The notes beneath the pieces were generated by a model. The model was not told the DNA's origin, ran no database searches, and saw nothing but the letters and a program-made list of their open reading frames with translations. The position numbers and the translations under genes are program-made. Positions 1 to 6,612 of a stretch of 14,894 nucleotides of DNA are shown in pieces. The stretch spans positions 1 through 14,894 of the forward strand of contig CALFEZ010000298.1 in the NCBI GenBank assembly GCA_937957895.1. The letters run 5' to 3'. This stretch comes from an uncultured Erysipelotrichaceae bacterium (lineage in GTDB: Bacteria; Bacillota_I; Bacilli_A; Erysipelotrichales; Erysipelotrichaceae). How positions within the stretch are numbered: the first letter of the stretch is position 1; every line of letters begins with the position of its first letter.

Positions 1-48
1 CGACCACCGAGATCTACACTCTTTCCCTACACGACGCTCTTCCGATCT
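1..48. other. Illumina P5/TruSeq universal adapter (artefact)
   Basis: These 48 bases match, as I remember it, the 3' 48 nt of the 58-nt Illumina universal (P5 plus read-1 primer) adapter. They include the ACACTCTTTCCCTACACGAC block (17-36) and end in GCTCTTCCGATCT (36-48). Genomic sequence starts at 49. This is untrimmed library sequence at a contig end and has no biological meaning. Sequence immediately after it rests on read ends and may be less reliable. Confidence 0.98.
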
Positions 49-234
49 AGTTTTTTTATGTGTTAATTTACAGACATAGAGGTGTGTGATTGCCATAAAA
101 GTTACTAATGATAAACGATGAAGTAAAAGATCATTCGATTTTAGATTACTTGGGAATAAGGTATTGGAGAGATTGAGTTAACTGCTCGATCATGAATGTA
201 GTTGAACCTTGAAAAATGAAAAGGCACTACAGTA

Positions 235-1107
235 CTATCTCTTAATCGACTTTGCCATAACAGTGTATGTATGCCTTTTACCTCTGATTGCAATGCTGTA
301 TGCCATAATGTTTTCAGGACTAGCACATCGGACACCACCATCTCCGATGTGATGGATGTCTGCTCCAGCCATCTTGTTGAGTAATGCTATCTCCTTTATT
401 GTTTCCATATCTGAATCTTCCTGACTGGTTGCAATCGTTGTCATGGCTATCAAACCATGTTTATGAGCATTGTCGATGATGTTTTTTATTGTCATTAGGT
501 CACTGCCAGGGCATGTTCCCGGTGATGGTAAAACGACTCCGTCAGCTTCGTATTCTTTTAATAGTAAAATGTTGTCTTCACTGAAAAAATCATTGATGGT
601 CTCGTTGTGGTTATTAAAATGAAGTTTACCTAACAGAATGGTCAAATCTTTATTGATATCGATTTTATTGATTCTTTTAAGAGTGTTCAGATACTGTTCA
701 ATAGTATCTTGTACTCCCGGATTGGATGTAATGACCAAAAACTTAACTTTCGTTCGAATGCATTGTGCAATCATGTTATCGAAGTTATCTTTATTTGTTG
801 AAATCACATTTGGTTCAATAATGATGCCAATCAACTTCCCGGTCAGATCCATGATTTTATGGATAGGATCAAAGTCGACTGATAATCCAGGGATGATGGG
901 ATTCAGAATATCAAACTGATTGAGTAATATGATATCTGACCCAAATGAAGAGATCAACTCAGCATCAGTGATTTCGGGATATGTTTGCTGGTTTGTGCAT
1001 ATCATCTCTCCCATGATGGTTCTTCCATTTGCTTCGACAATCGATTTTTTGAGTGCGATCTTATCCATTTCAAGCAGATCTTCAAGTTTACAGCTGAAAT
1101 ATTTCAT
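235..1107 (-). CDS. TIM-barrel-like protein of unknown function (DUF7916-type), divergent paralogue
   Basis: This 290-residue protein is a clear paralogue of the one encoded at 1326-2321. Both have a GRTIMG motif near residue 30, FG(S/A)DI followed by N-x-FD and PIIPGL, a PxPG loop (PSPGTCPG here), TSQE-x-SD, GADxH-x-(I/L)GD, and a PENIM-x-Y-x-IAIRG tail ending in SI-x-R. Alternating hydrophobic strands and GAD/ADG loops suggest an (alpha/beta)8 barrel. From memory the family is DUF7916, sometimes doubtfully labelled haloacid dehalogenase-like hydrolase; I see no HAD DxD motif. I chose the ATG at 1107 because GGAG lies 9 nt upstream (complement of 1117-1120) and the N-terminus then aligns with the paralogue. 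An in-frame TTG at 1137 would add 10 residues. No clear terminator follows. The substrate is unknown; the PTS context suggests sugar-phosphate metabolism or sensing. Confidence 0.8.
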   Translation of the reverse strand: MKYFSCKLEDLLEMDKIALKKSIVEANGRTIMGEMICTNQQTYPEITDAELISSFGSDIILLNQFDILNPIIPGLSVDFDPIHKIMDLTGKLIGIIIEPNVISTNKDNFDNMIAQCIRTKVKFLVITSNPGVQDTIEQYLNTLKRINKIDINKDLTILLGKLHFNNHNETINDFFSEDNILLLKEYEADGVVLPSPGTCPGSDLMTIKNIIDNAHKHGLIAMTTIATSQEDSDMETIKEIALLNKMAGADIHHIGDGGVRCASPENIMAYSIAIRGKRHTYTVMAKSIKR

Positions 1108-1213
1108 TTGGTTTATCTCCATTTTCTGATTGATCAAGCCACAAGGTCATTGTATGTCTCCTACCATTATATCCTATACACTCATTTTTTTCTGAGCTTA
1201 TTGTCAAAGGAGA

Positions 1214-1242
1214 TTGACTTTCAGTGTTAAGTATAATATCAT
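1214..1242 (+). promoter_or_regulatory. Sigma-A-type promoter of the PTS operon
   Basis: The -35 box is TTGACT (1214-1219), followed by a 17-nt spacer and the -10 box TATCAT (1237-1242). The expected start near 1249 puts the RAT element about 8 nt into the transcript, which is the usual arrangement for LicT/SacY-controlled leaders. Confidence 0.65.
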
Positions 1243-1255
1243 CAAACTGTATATA

Positions 1256-1281
1256 GGATTGTGACTGAATAAGGCAAGACC
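1256..1281 (+). promoter_or_regulatory. RAT (ribonucleic antiterminator), LicT/SacY type
   Basis: The element begins GGATTGTGACTG and ends GGCAAGACC. As I recall it, this resembles the RAT of Bacillus sacB and the licT-controlled bgl genes (GG-x-TTGT-x-ACTG, then GGCAA-x-ACC). Its apical part is about 3 nt shorter than in sacB. Its last six bases are also the first bases of the terminator stem, so folding of the RAT and of the terminator are mutually exclusive. Binding by the operon's own antiterminator (2342-3196) should allow read-through when the sugar is present. Confidence 0.82.
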
Positions 1282-1310
1282 TAGTCTCTTTTGGCTAGGT
1301 CTTTATTATT
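1276..1310 (+). terminator. Conditional leader terminator controlled by the RAT
   Basis: AAGACCTAG (1276-1284) pairs perfectly with CTAGGTCTT (1295-1303) around a 10-nt loop, and is followed by TATTATT. The left arm overlaps the RAT. It lies just ahead of the first gene's ribosome site, the classic layout of an antitermination switch. Confidence 0.82.
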
Positions 1311-1325
1311 GAAGGAGGAAAACAC

Positions 1326-2321
1326 ATGTCGCAAGAGTATAAAAAGATCATGAATCAATCAAATGAAAGATTGCTTACGGCTACACCTAGTGTCATTCTT
1401 GAATGGACTCCTGAGCAGTTGAAGAGAGCCATCAAGCGTAGTGAAGGTAGAACGATCATGGGTTATGCTCGTGTTCGTGCAGCTAATTTCATCGATTTTG
1501 TCAGCAATCCGGAAGTTGCTGCAGCTTTTGGAGCAGATATCGTTCTTGTCAATTGCTTTGATATGAATGATCCTATCATTCCAGGGTTAGAGTCCAAAAA
1601 CGTTGAAGATGATGTAACTACAAGATTGATACAAGTACAGCTTGGGAAAGGTTACACTCTAAATGAACTGAAAAGACTGATAGGCAGACCTGTTGGAGTG
1701 TTATTGGTGTTGACACCAGATGAAGAAGATACAGGTCAAACATTCAGTTATGGAGAAGTAAAAGCAACTGTTGAAAATGCTCAAAAAGCAATTGATTCGG
1801 GTGCTGATGTTCTTAATATCTTAGCTTGGGGAAATGACCAAAATGCTATCACCAAAAGAATCACCGAGATCAAACATATCGCTGAGGGGAAAGCACTTAT
1901 ATCTTACTTCAGACCTCATGGTCCAGGATTGATGGGATTGGATGGAAAGACAGGAGATAGTCTATTTGGAATCGATGAAGTTGTGGCAGCGATCGATGCT
2001 GGAGCGGACATAGTTGGAATTCCTGCACCAGGAGCTCACTATGGATGGACGATCGAAAAATGCAAATCATTCGTTGAAGTAATCCAAAGCAAAGGTGCTA
2101 TTGCCTCTGTGGGCATTCATACATCGCAAGAAGGAAGCGATGAACACACGATTCGACAAATTGCTCTATGGGCAAAAATGACAGGAGCTGACATGCACGA
2201 ATTAGGTGATATTGGATATAGTGAGTCGATGGTCTTACCAGAAAACATAATGACGTATGGCATAGCGATCAGAGGAAGAAGACATCATTACAGAAGGATG
2301 GCGATGTCAATACTGCGATAA
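1326..2321 (+). CDS. TIM-barrel-like protein of unknown function (DUF7916-type), first gene of the PTS operon
   Basis: The protein has 331 residues and starts at an ATG 7 nt after AAGGAGG (1312-1318). It shares with its divergent neighbour the GRTIMG, FGADI, N-x-FD, PIIPGL, TSQEGSD, GADMH-x-LGD and PENIM-x-Y-x-IAIRGRRH motifs. It is about 40 residues longer: it has a short N-terminal extension and an insertion after PIIPGL. Repeated (S/A)GAD loops (SGADVLN, AGADIVG, TGADMH) and the motif PAPGAHYG look like strand ends of an (alpha/beta)8 barrel with an anion-binding site. It is the first gene behind the RAT switch and is followed 20 nt later by the antiterminator, so it is co-expressed with the transporter. 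No glycosidase or phosphosugar enzyme is encoded with it, so it may act on the imported phosphosugar, but the reaction is unknown. Confidence 0.85.
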   Translation: MSQEYKKIMNQSNERLLTATPSVILEWTPEQLKRAIKRSEGRTIMGYARVRAANFIDFVSNPEVAAAFGADIVLVNCFDMNDPIIPGLESKNVEDDVTTRLIQVQLGKGYTLNELKRLIGRPVGVLLVLTPDEEDTGQTFSYGEVKATVENAQKAIDSGADVLNILAWGNDQNAITKRITEIKHIAEGKALISYFRPHGPGLMGLDGKTGDSLFGIDEVVAAIDAGADIVGIPAPGAHYGWTIEKCKSFVEVIQSKGAIASVGIHTSQEGSDEHTIRQIALWAKMTGADMHELGDIGYSESMVLPENIMTYGIAIRGRRHHYRRMAMSILR

Positions 2322-2341
2322 GCAGAGATGGAGATCTTGGA

Positions 2342-3196
2342 GTGATTGTAAAGAAAGTATTCAACAACAACGCAATATGTGCAATTGAAAATGAACAAGA
2401 AATCGTGCTGACAGGACCCGGTATTGGTTTTGGTGTTGAGCGGGGAGATATTGTCGATACTTCCAAAATCGAGAAAAAGTTCTATGTCGCACCTAATGAA
2501 AAAACAAAATACGCAAAGTTTTTTACAGAAATTCCTTACGAATACTTTCAAATTGCAGATGAAATACTTCAATATGCAAAAGAGATCTTGAATCGTCAAC
2601 TTGAAGAGAAGGTGCTTATGAATCTTGCGGATCATATATTTTTCGCAAGACAACGATACTTATCCAATCAACATCTTTCTTTCGTTTTACTTGATGAGCT
2701 GTCCATGATTTACCCAAAGGAGTACAGAATTGGAAAAGAAGCACTCAACATCATTGCTAAACATACATCCACATTATTGCCGGATTATGAGATAGGTTTC
2801 ATTGCTTTTCATATCATCATAGGTAAAAACTCTGAAGAGGACAATAACCCACAAAAACTACTCGCAGTGGTATCAGAAATTTCAGACGTGATCATCAAAG
2901 AATTCAAAGGGGTTAAAATCAGAAAAGATGACGAATCATATCATAGGCTCGTTATCCACCTAAAGTATTTAGTATACAGACTGTTTAATAACAACAGGCT
3001 TACTGAAGATGTTTCTGAAATCAGAAATGTATTCAAATCCAACAAAAATCTAAACCGTTCGATTGCAAAAGTGTCATACATTATAGAGAAAAAACTAGGA
3101 TTTATATTAAATGAGCAAGAGGAACTTTATTTGATGATACATATTAGCCGAATCATAAATAATCAAAGAGAGATCTTGAAGGGAGAACAACAATGA
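2342..3196 (+). CDS. BglG/LicT-family transcriptional antiterminator
   Basis: The 284-residue RNA-binding regulator has an N-terminal CAT domain (about residues 1-56) followed by two PTS regulation domains. The four conserved PRD histidines are present: His98 and His157 in PRD1, His206 and His267 in PRD2. These sit within two residues of the LicT positions as I recall them (100, 159, 207, 269). Family members bind RAT hairpins and prevent termination; phosphorylation by the PTS on PRD histidines switches them on or off according to sugar supply. The start is GTG at 2342, supported by GGAG (2330-2333) 8 nt upstream. The gene lies inside the operon it should control, so positive autoregulation through the RAT at 1256 is expected. 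Its stop overlaps the IIA start by 4 nt (ATGA). The length is normal for the family. Confidence 0.93.
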   Translation: MIVKKVFNNNAICAIENEQEIVLTGPGIGFGVERGDIVDTSKIEKKFYVAPNEKTKYAKFFTEIPYEYFQIADEILQYAKEILNRQLEEKVLMNLADHIFFARQRYLSNQHLSFVLLDELSMIYPKEYRIGKEALNIIAKHTSTLLPDYEIGFIAFHIIIGKNSEEDNNPQKLLAVVSEISDVIIKEFKGVKIRKDDESYHRLVIHLKYLVYRLFNNNRLTEDVSEIRNVFKSNKNLNRSIAKVSYIIEKKLGFILNEQEELYLMIHISRIINNQREILKGEQQ

Positions 3197-3663
3197 GACT
3201 ATTTTCGAAGATGAAAGACATATACTCTCCCACAAAAGGTTCTTTGATAGCAATACAAGATGTCAATGATGAATCGTTCTCAAATGAGTTGATCGGGACC
3301 GGAATCGCCATAGTACCTGAGAGTGATTTGTTTTACGCGCCAATTGATGGGGTTGTAGCTGTAATTACTCCCACTAAACATGCTATAGCCATTCAAGCAG
3401 AGGATGGAGTTCAAGTATTGATTCATGTGGGAATCGATTCATATGATAAGTGTTTGGATTGTTTCAAATTGAAAGTTACAGCAGGACAAGCTGTTAAGAA
3501 GGGAGAGTTGATAGCAGAGATTGATATTGATAAGTTAAAAGCAAGTGGAATCGATGTAACGACACCAATCATTATACTAAACAAAGACAAATGCAAGTAT
3601 ATCGTTATGTCAAAAAATGCTGTTGTCCACAAAGGAGATTGGATTATCAGGTATAAAACCTGA
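3193..3663 (+). CDS. PTS glucose-family IIA component (Crr-like)
   Basis: The 156-residue cytoplasmic phosphocarrier receives phosphate from HPr and passes it to the IIB domain of the downstream permease. Core motifs are APIDGVV (49-55) and the active-site pair His63 (TPTKHAI) and His78 (VLIHVGID). Their 15-residue spacing is the same as His75/His90 of E. coli IIA-Glc, so His78 should be the phosphorylated residue. GQAVKKG is also typical. The single-domain form, separate from IIBC, resembles Crr rather than the C-terminal IIA of Bacillus PtsG. It starts in an ATGA overlap with the antiterminator and ends 15 nt before the IIBC gene. It may also supply the phosphate that modulates the antiterminator. 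Confidence 0.94.
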   Translation: MRLFSKMKDIYSPTKGSLIAIQDVNDESFSNELIGTGIAIVPESDLFYAPIDGVVAVITPTKHAIAIQAEDGVQVLIHVGIDSYDKCLDCFKLKVTAGQAVKKGELIAEIDIDKLKASGIDVTTPIIILNKDKCKYIVMSKNAVVHKGDWIIRYKT

Positions 3664-3678
3664 TCAAAGGAGAAGAAA

Positions 3679-5226
3679 ATGAAAGAGAAGATTTCTGGTG
3701 CGTTTAGAAGTTTTTCACGCACGGTTGTAGACCCGATCCTTTATTTAGCTGTTATAGGGTTGATCCTGGCAATTAGTGTCGTTTTGACACTTGATGGGTT
3801 ACCAGATGTTCTCAAGAGCTTGGGGGCATTACTAAGTTCAGTAACAAATGCAGCTATTATTGGTAACCTCGGTCTATTACTGTGTGTGGGCCTCGCTGGT
3901 GGATTTGCAAAAAAACAAAAAAGCAATGCAGCAGTGTTGGGGTTGTTGGTTTATCTAATGTTCATCTACGCAAACAACACATTTCTTACTATGACTGATA
4001 TGCTCGCAGAACCTGGTTCTGCAGGGATGGGATTGTTTGCAACCGGACAAGCTGTGGTATTGGGATTACAAGTAACGGATGTCAATGTTTTCGGAGGTAT
4101 TATTTTAGGTTGTATTACGGGGTATGTTTATAACAAAAGCTTAGAAGTAAAATTCCCTGAAGTTTTAAGAATTTATGGGGGCCCACGATTTGCATTGATC
4201 ATCATGATTTTCTTGACCATCGTGTTGGCTGTTTTGTCAGCATACATATGGCCTGTGATTGCAAATGCAATCAACTCGTTGTCTGATTTCATCAATAACA
4301 CTGGTTCTTTTGGTGTATTTACGTTCGGTTTCTTAAATAGAACACTTATCCCTACTGGATTACATCACTTTATGTGGATGCCTTTCAACTTCACGCCAGT
4401 AGGTGGAACTGCAGTTATTGATGGAGTTGCATATTATGGTGCAACCAACATTTTCTATGCTCAAATGCCTTTAATAGCAAATGGTACAATCACTGTTTTA
4501 GATCCATCGATTCGTTTTGCTTCATTTGCTTTTGCTAAGATTTTTGGTGCGTTGGGAGCAGTGCTTGCAATGATAAAACTAGCAAGACCTGAACACAAAA
4601 AAGCAGTTATTGGTATGTTGATCCCGATATACCTTGTAGCTATGCTGTCGGGTATCACTGAAGCCCTGGACTTCATCATTGTGTTTATTTCACCATTGTT
4701 GTGGATCGTGCATGGTGTTTTGACAGGTCTTTCTGAAATGGTACTGTATCTTTTCGGTAACCAAACCTACAACATCTTCGGTGGTATTGAGTTGTTGGTT
4801 ATTAACCTCGCTCTACCGATCAGTGTAACAAAACTATATATCTATGTAGGGGTTGGAATCGTTTTCACAGTCCTTTGGTATTTTGTATACATTTTTGTTA
4901 TCAAGAAGTTTAATTTCAAAAGCCCTGGAAGAGATGCTGACTGGGGACTTGAAGCAGGTTCTGCAACCGATGCAGATCCAACGATTGAAGACGCCAAATT
5001 CGTTTTGGATGGCATAGGAGGAAATGGAAATATTCAATCTGTTTCTTGCTGTATGACTAGATTGAGAGTGACAGTAAAAGATGCTAGTTTGATAGAAGAG
5101 GCTGTCATTAAGAACGCTAATCAAAAAGGAGTCATCATCAACGGAAAAGAAGTTCAAGTTATTATTGGTCTAAAAGTTCAAGACTTCTATGAACTATTCA
5201 AACCAATCGCGAAGATTCAAGAGTAG
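3679..5226 (+). CDS. PTS IIBC permease, glucose/maltose (alpha-glucoside) family
   Basis: This 515-residue membrane transporter imports a sugar with concomitant phosphorylation. An N-terminal IIC domain of about 420 residues carries multiple hydrophobic helices and the substrate-site signature LNRTLIPTGLHHF, with His229-His230. A charged linker leads to a C-terminal IIB domain (about 430-515) with CCMTRLRV, in which Cys458 is the expected phosphocysteine. An extra cysteine (457) sits beside it. The GLHH plus WMPFNF region resembles glucose-superfamily permeases, including maltose/alpha-glucoside types; the exact sugar cannot be read from sequence. The ATG at 3679 follows AAAGGAG (3665-3671). 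IIA comes from the preceding gene. A terminator follows at 5270, making this the last gene of the operon. Confidence 0.93.
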   Translation: MKEKISGAFRSFSRTVVDPILYLAVIGLILAISVVLTLDGLPDVLKSLGALLSSVTNAAIIGNLGLLLCVGLAGGFAKKQKSNAAVLGLLVYLMFIYANNTFLTMTDMLAEPGSAGMGLFATGQAVVLGLQVTDVNVFGGIILGCITGYVYNKSLEVKFPEVLRIYGGPRFALIIMIFLTIVLAVLSAYIWPVIANAINSLSDFINNTGSFGVFTFGFLNRTLIPTGLHHFMWMPFNFTPVGGTAVIDGVAYYGATNIFYAQMPLIANGTITVLDPSIRFASFAFAKIFGALGAVLAMIKLARPEHKKAVIGMLIPIYLVAMLSGITEALDFIIVFISPLLWIVHGVLTGLSEMVLYLFGNQTYNIFGGIELLVINLALPISVTKLYIYVGVGIVFTVLWYFVYIFVIKKFNFKSPGRDADWGLEAGSATDADPTIEDAKFVLDGIGGNGNIQSVSCCMTRLRVTVKDASLIEEAVIKNANQKGVIINGKEVQVIIGLKVQDFYELFKPIAKIQE

Positions 5227-5269
5227 TTTAACCAAATAAGCATATTCGGCAAGTTACTAATAGGTGCAC

Positions 5270-5302
5270 AGAAAAGAATGAGGTTTAATCTCATTCTTTT
5301 CT
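5270..5302 (+). terminator. Intrinsic terminator of the PTS operon
   Basis: A perfect 13-bp stem (AGAAAAGAATGAG at 5270-5282 with its complement at 5290-5302) encloses a 7-nt loop. A T-rich 3' arm ends the structure, 43 bp after the IIBC stop. Confidence 0.85.
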
Positions 5303-5501
5303 ATAATAAAAACAAGCACTTTATGGTAGTTGATTTCCTTTCAAAATCTCATCACACTTTTGGTCCATCATAAATTATGCTGAAACATCTCTTGTGATGC
5401 TTCCACCACTTGTAAACAACCACTCCTCCTACACAGACACACCCAAGGTCTGATTCAAAGAAAGAGACTTGCACTTTATTTTCCTTATTTCCCTCATTTC
5501 C
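5303..5501. other. Intergenic stretch with nothing recognised
   Basis: The gap between the PTS operon and the next gene spans 5227-5550. Apart from the terminator (5270-5302) and the promoter and ribosome site (5502-5544), I see no RNA gene, repeat or convincing ORF. The part from about 5400 to 5500 is pyrimidine-rich on this strand. A GTG-start frame of 40 codons exists on the minus strand (5352-5474) but is not convincing. Confidence 0.6.
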
Positions 5502-5530
5502 TTGAAACCTAGTGTTTAAAGGAGCATAAT
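5502..5530 (+). promoter_or_regulatory. Promoter of the DUF4332-like gene
   Basis: TTGAAA (5502-5507), a 17-nt spacer and CATAAT (5525-5530) precede an excellent ribosome site, AAAGGAGG (5537-5544), set 6 nt before the ATG. The predicted start near 5537 leaves almost no leader, so the true start may lie elsewhere. Confidence 0.55.
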
Positions 5531-5550
5531 GAAATCAAAGGAGGCTTAAC

Positions 5551-5955
5551 ATGTCTAAACTATCTACGATCGAGGGCATTGGTGAAGTTTACGAAGGTAA
5601 ACTCAATGAACTTGGAATCAGATCAGTCGAAGCCCTTCTTCAAGCCGGATCAACAAAAAAAGGTCGCATCGATCTTGCGGAGAAAACCGGTTTGTCCGAG
5701 AAACTCATCCTCAAATGGGTCAACCATGCCGATCTTTTCAGGATCAATGGCATTGGTGGTGAGTATGCTGAGTTGTTGGAAGCATCCGGAGTGGATACGG
5801 TTGTAGAGTTGGCTGGTCGCCGTCCCGATAATTTGACGGCAAAGTTGGCTGAAGTCAACCAAGAGAAGAAATTGGTTCGCAGAGTACCGGTCTTGTCCCA
5901 GGTAGAAAGATGGGTCGAAGAAGCAAAAACACTGCCAAGAGCTGTACATTATTGA
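5551..5955 (+). CDS. Helix-hairpin-helix protein, DUF4332-like
   Basis: This 134-residue soluble protein is made of two related helix-hairpin-helix repeats. Repeat 1 (about 7-33) contains IEGIGEVYEGKL and ELGI; repeat 2 (about 65-89) contains INGIGGEYAELL and ASGV. The I-x-GIG-x-x-YA/YE-x-x-L pattern is characteristic of DUF4332 proteins, which are related to HhH DNA-binding modules. DNA binding is plausible, but the cellular role of the family is not known to me. No catalytic residues, signal peptide or membrane segment are seen. It stands alone, with its own promoter and terminator. A strong AAAGGAGG site fixes the start. Confidence 0.85.
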   Translation: MSKLSTIEGIGEVYEGKLNELGIRSVEALLQAGSTKKGRIDLAEKTGLSEKLILKWVNHADLFRINGIGGEYAELLEASGVDTVVELAGRRPDNLTAKLAEVNQEKKLVRRVPVLSQVERWVEEAKTLPRAVHY

Positions 5956-5982
5956 GGCTGATTTGATGTTTCTTATTGAACC

Positions 5983-6014
5983 AAGATCCACACGTAAAAG
6001 TGGATCTTTTCTTT
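5983..6014 (+). terminator. Intrinsic terminator after the DUF4332-like gene
   Basis: AAGATCCAC (5983-5991) pairs perfectly with GTGGATCTT (6000-6008) around an 8-nt loop, followed by TTCTTT. It separates this gene from the hydrogenase promoter, which begins two bases later. Confidence 0.88.
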
Positions 6015-6015
6015 G

Positions 6016-6044
6016 TTGCATTCATTAAAATGATGCGTTATAAT
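6016..6044 (+). promoter_or_regulatory. Promoter of the hydrogenase operon
   Basis: TTGCAT (6016-6021), a 17-nt spacer and a perfect TATAAT (6039-6044) predict a start near 6051. That gives a leader of roughly 100 nt before hydC. Confidence 0.72.
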
Positions 6045-6060
6045 AAGTACAGCAAAAAGA

Positions 6061-6078
6061 TTGTGAAATAAATAACGA
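6061..6078 (+). promoter_or_regulatory. Candidate Rex (NADH/NAD+) operator
   Basis: The Rex consensus is TTGTGAA-N4-TTCACAA. The left half here is perfect (6061-6067). After the 4-nt gap the right half reads ATAACGA, matching 4 of 7 bases. It lies about 10 nt after the predicted transcription start, a repressing position. Rex commonly controls NADH-consuming hydrogenase and alcohol dehydrogenase genes in Gram-positive anaerobes. The half-site degeneracy keeps this tentative. Confidence 0.4.
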
Positions 6079-6150
6079 TAATTGATCGAGAGAACCGGTG
6101 AAATGATCATGACATTCACTTTTTTGCTGTTGTTCAATCAGGAGGAACCC

Positions 6151-6612
6151 ATGATGGAAAACATACTGAGAAAGTATCCTCCCGTTGAAGACAGTGTGAT
6201 CGAGATCTTGTTGGAGGTGCAATCAACAAACCCTCAGCACTGTGTCAGTGAGGATCAGATCAAACAGATCGCTGATCATTGTCAGATCAGCGAAAGCAAG
6301 GTGTGCAGTGTCATCTCCTTTTATACACTGCTATCAGACATACCCAAAGGAAAGTACGTGATCCAGCTTTGCCGTGATGTGCCATGTTATGTGTCCAACA
6401 GCCCGGCTCTGTTAAAAACGCTTGAAAAACTCCTGGAGATCCATGTTGGTGAAACCACCGAAAATGGCATGTTCACCTTGGAGTTTTCCAGCTGTCTGGG
6501 ATGCTGTGACAAAGGACCGGTAATGCGTATCAACAACACCATTTACAAAAACTGCACCACCGACAAGGTCAAAGCGATCATTTCCGAATATCGAGGTGGC
6601 CACCATGTGTGA
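6151..6612 (+). CDS. hydC: NuoE-like [2Fe-2S] subunit of NAD-linked [FeFe]-hydrogenase (HydC)
   Basis: This is the thioredoxin-fold electron-transfer subunit of the hydrogenase trimer, 153 residues, normal for the NuoE/HydC family. The four [2Fe-2S] ligands are Cys74 and Cys79 (CRDVPC) and Cys115 and Cys119 (CLGCC). The family usually has CLGAC, so Cys118 is an extra cysteine. An N-terminal three-helix region precedes the fold. AGGAGG (6140-6145) sits 5 nt before the ATG at 6151 and 8 nt before a second ATG at 6154; either could be used, changing only one residue. A longer frame from 6082 lacks a ribosome site. The stop overlaps the hydB start by 8 nt, indicating translational coupling. The cluster passes electrons between the flavoprotein HydB and HydA. 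Confidence 0.92.
   Translation: MMENILRKYPPVEDSVIEILLEVQSTNPQHCVSEDQIKQIADHCQISESKVCSVISFYTLLSDIPKGKYVIQLCRDVPCYVSNSPALLKTLEKLLEIHVGETTENGMFTLEFSSCLGCCDKGPVMRINNTIYKNCTTDKVKAIISEYRGGHHV

Noticed and set aside
49..234. Search for a gene or terminator at the left contig end
   Set aside because: No ribosome site, family motif or clear hairpin is seen; the small frame at 141-341 overlaps the end of the leftward gene and looks spurious.
1232..1237. TATAAT as -10 box for the PTS promoter
   Set aside because: It is only 12 nt from TTGACT (1214-1219); the TATCAT at 1237-1242 gives the proper 17-nt spacing.
5352..5474. Minus-strand 40-codon frame with a GTG start and AAGGA 7 nt upstream
   Set aside because: It has no promoter, no ATG, an unusual Cys/Trp-rich composition and no recognisable family; chance is sufficient.
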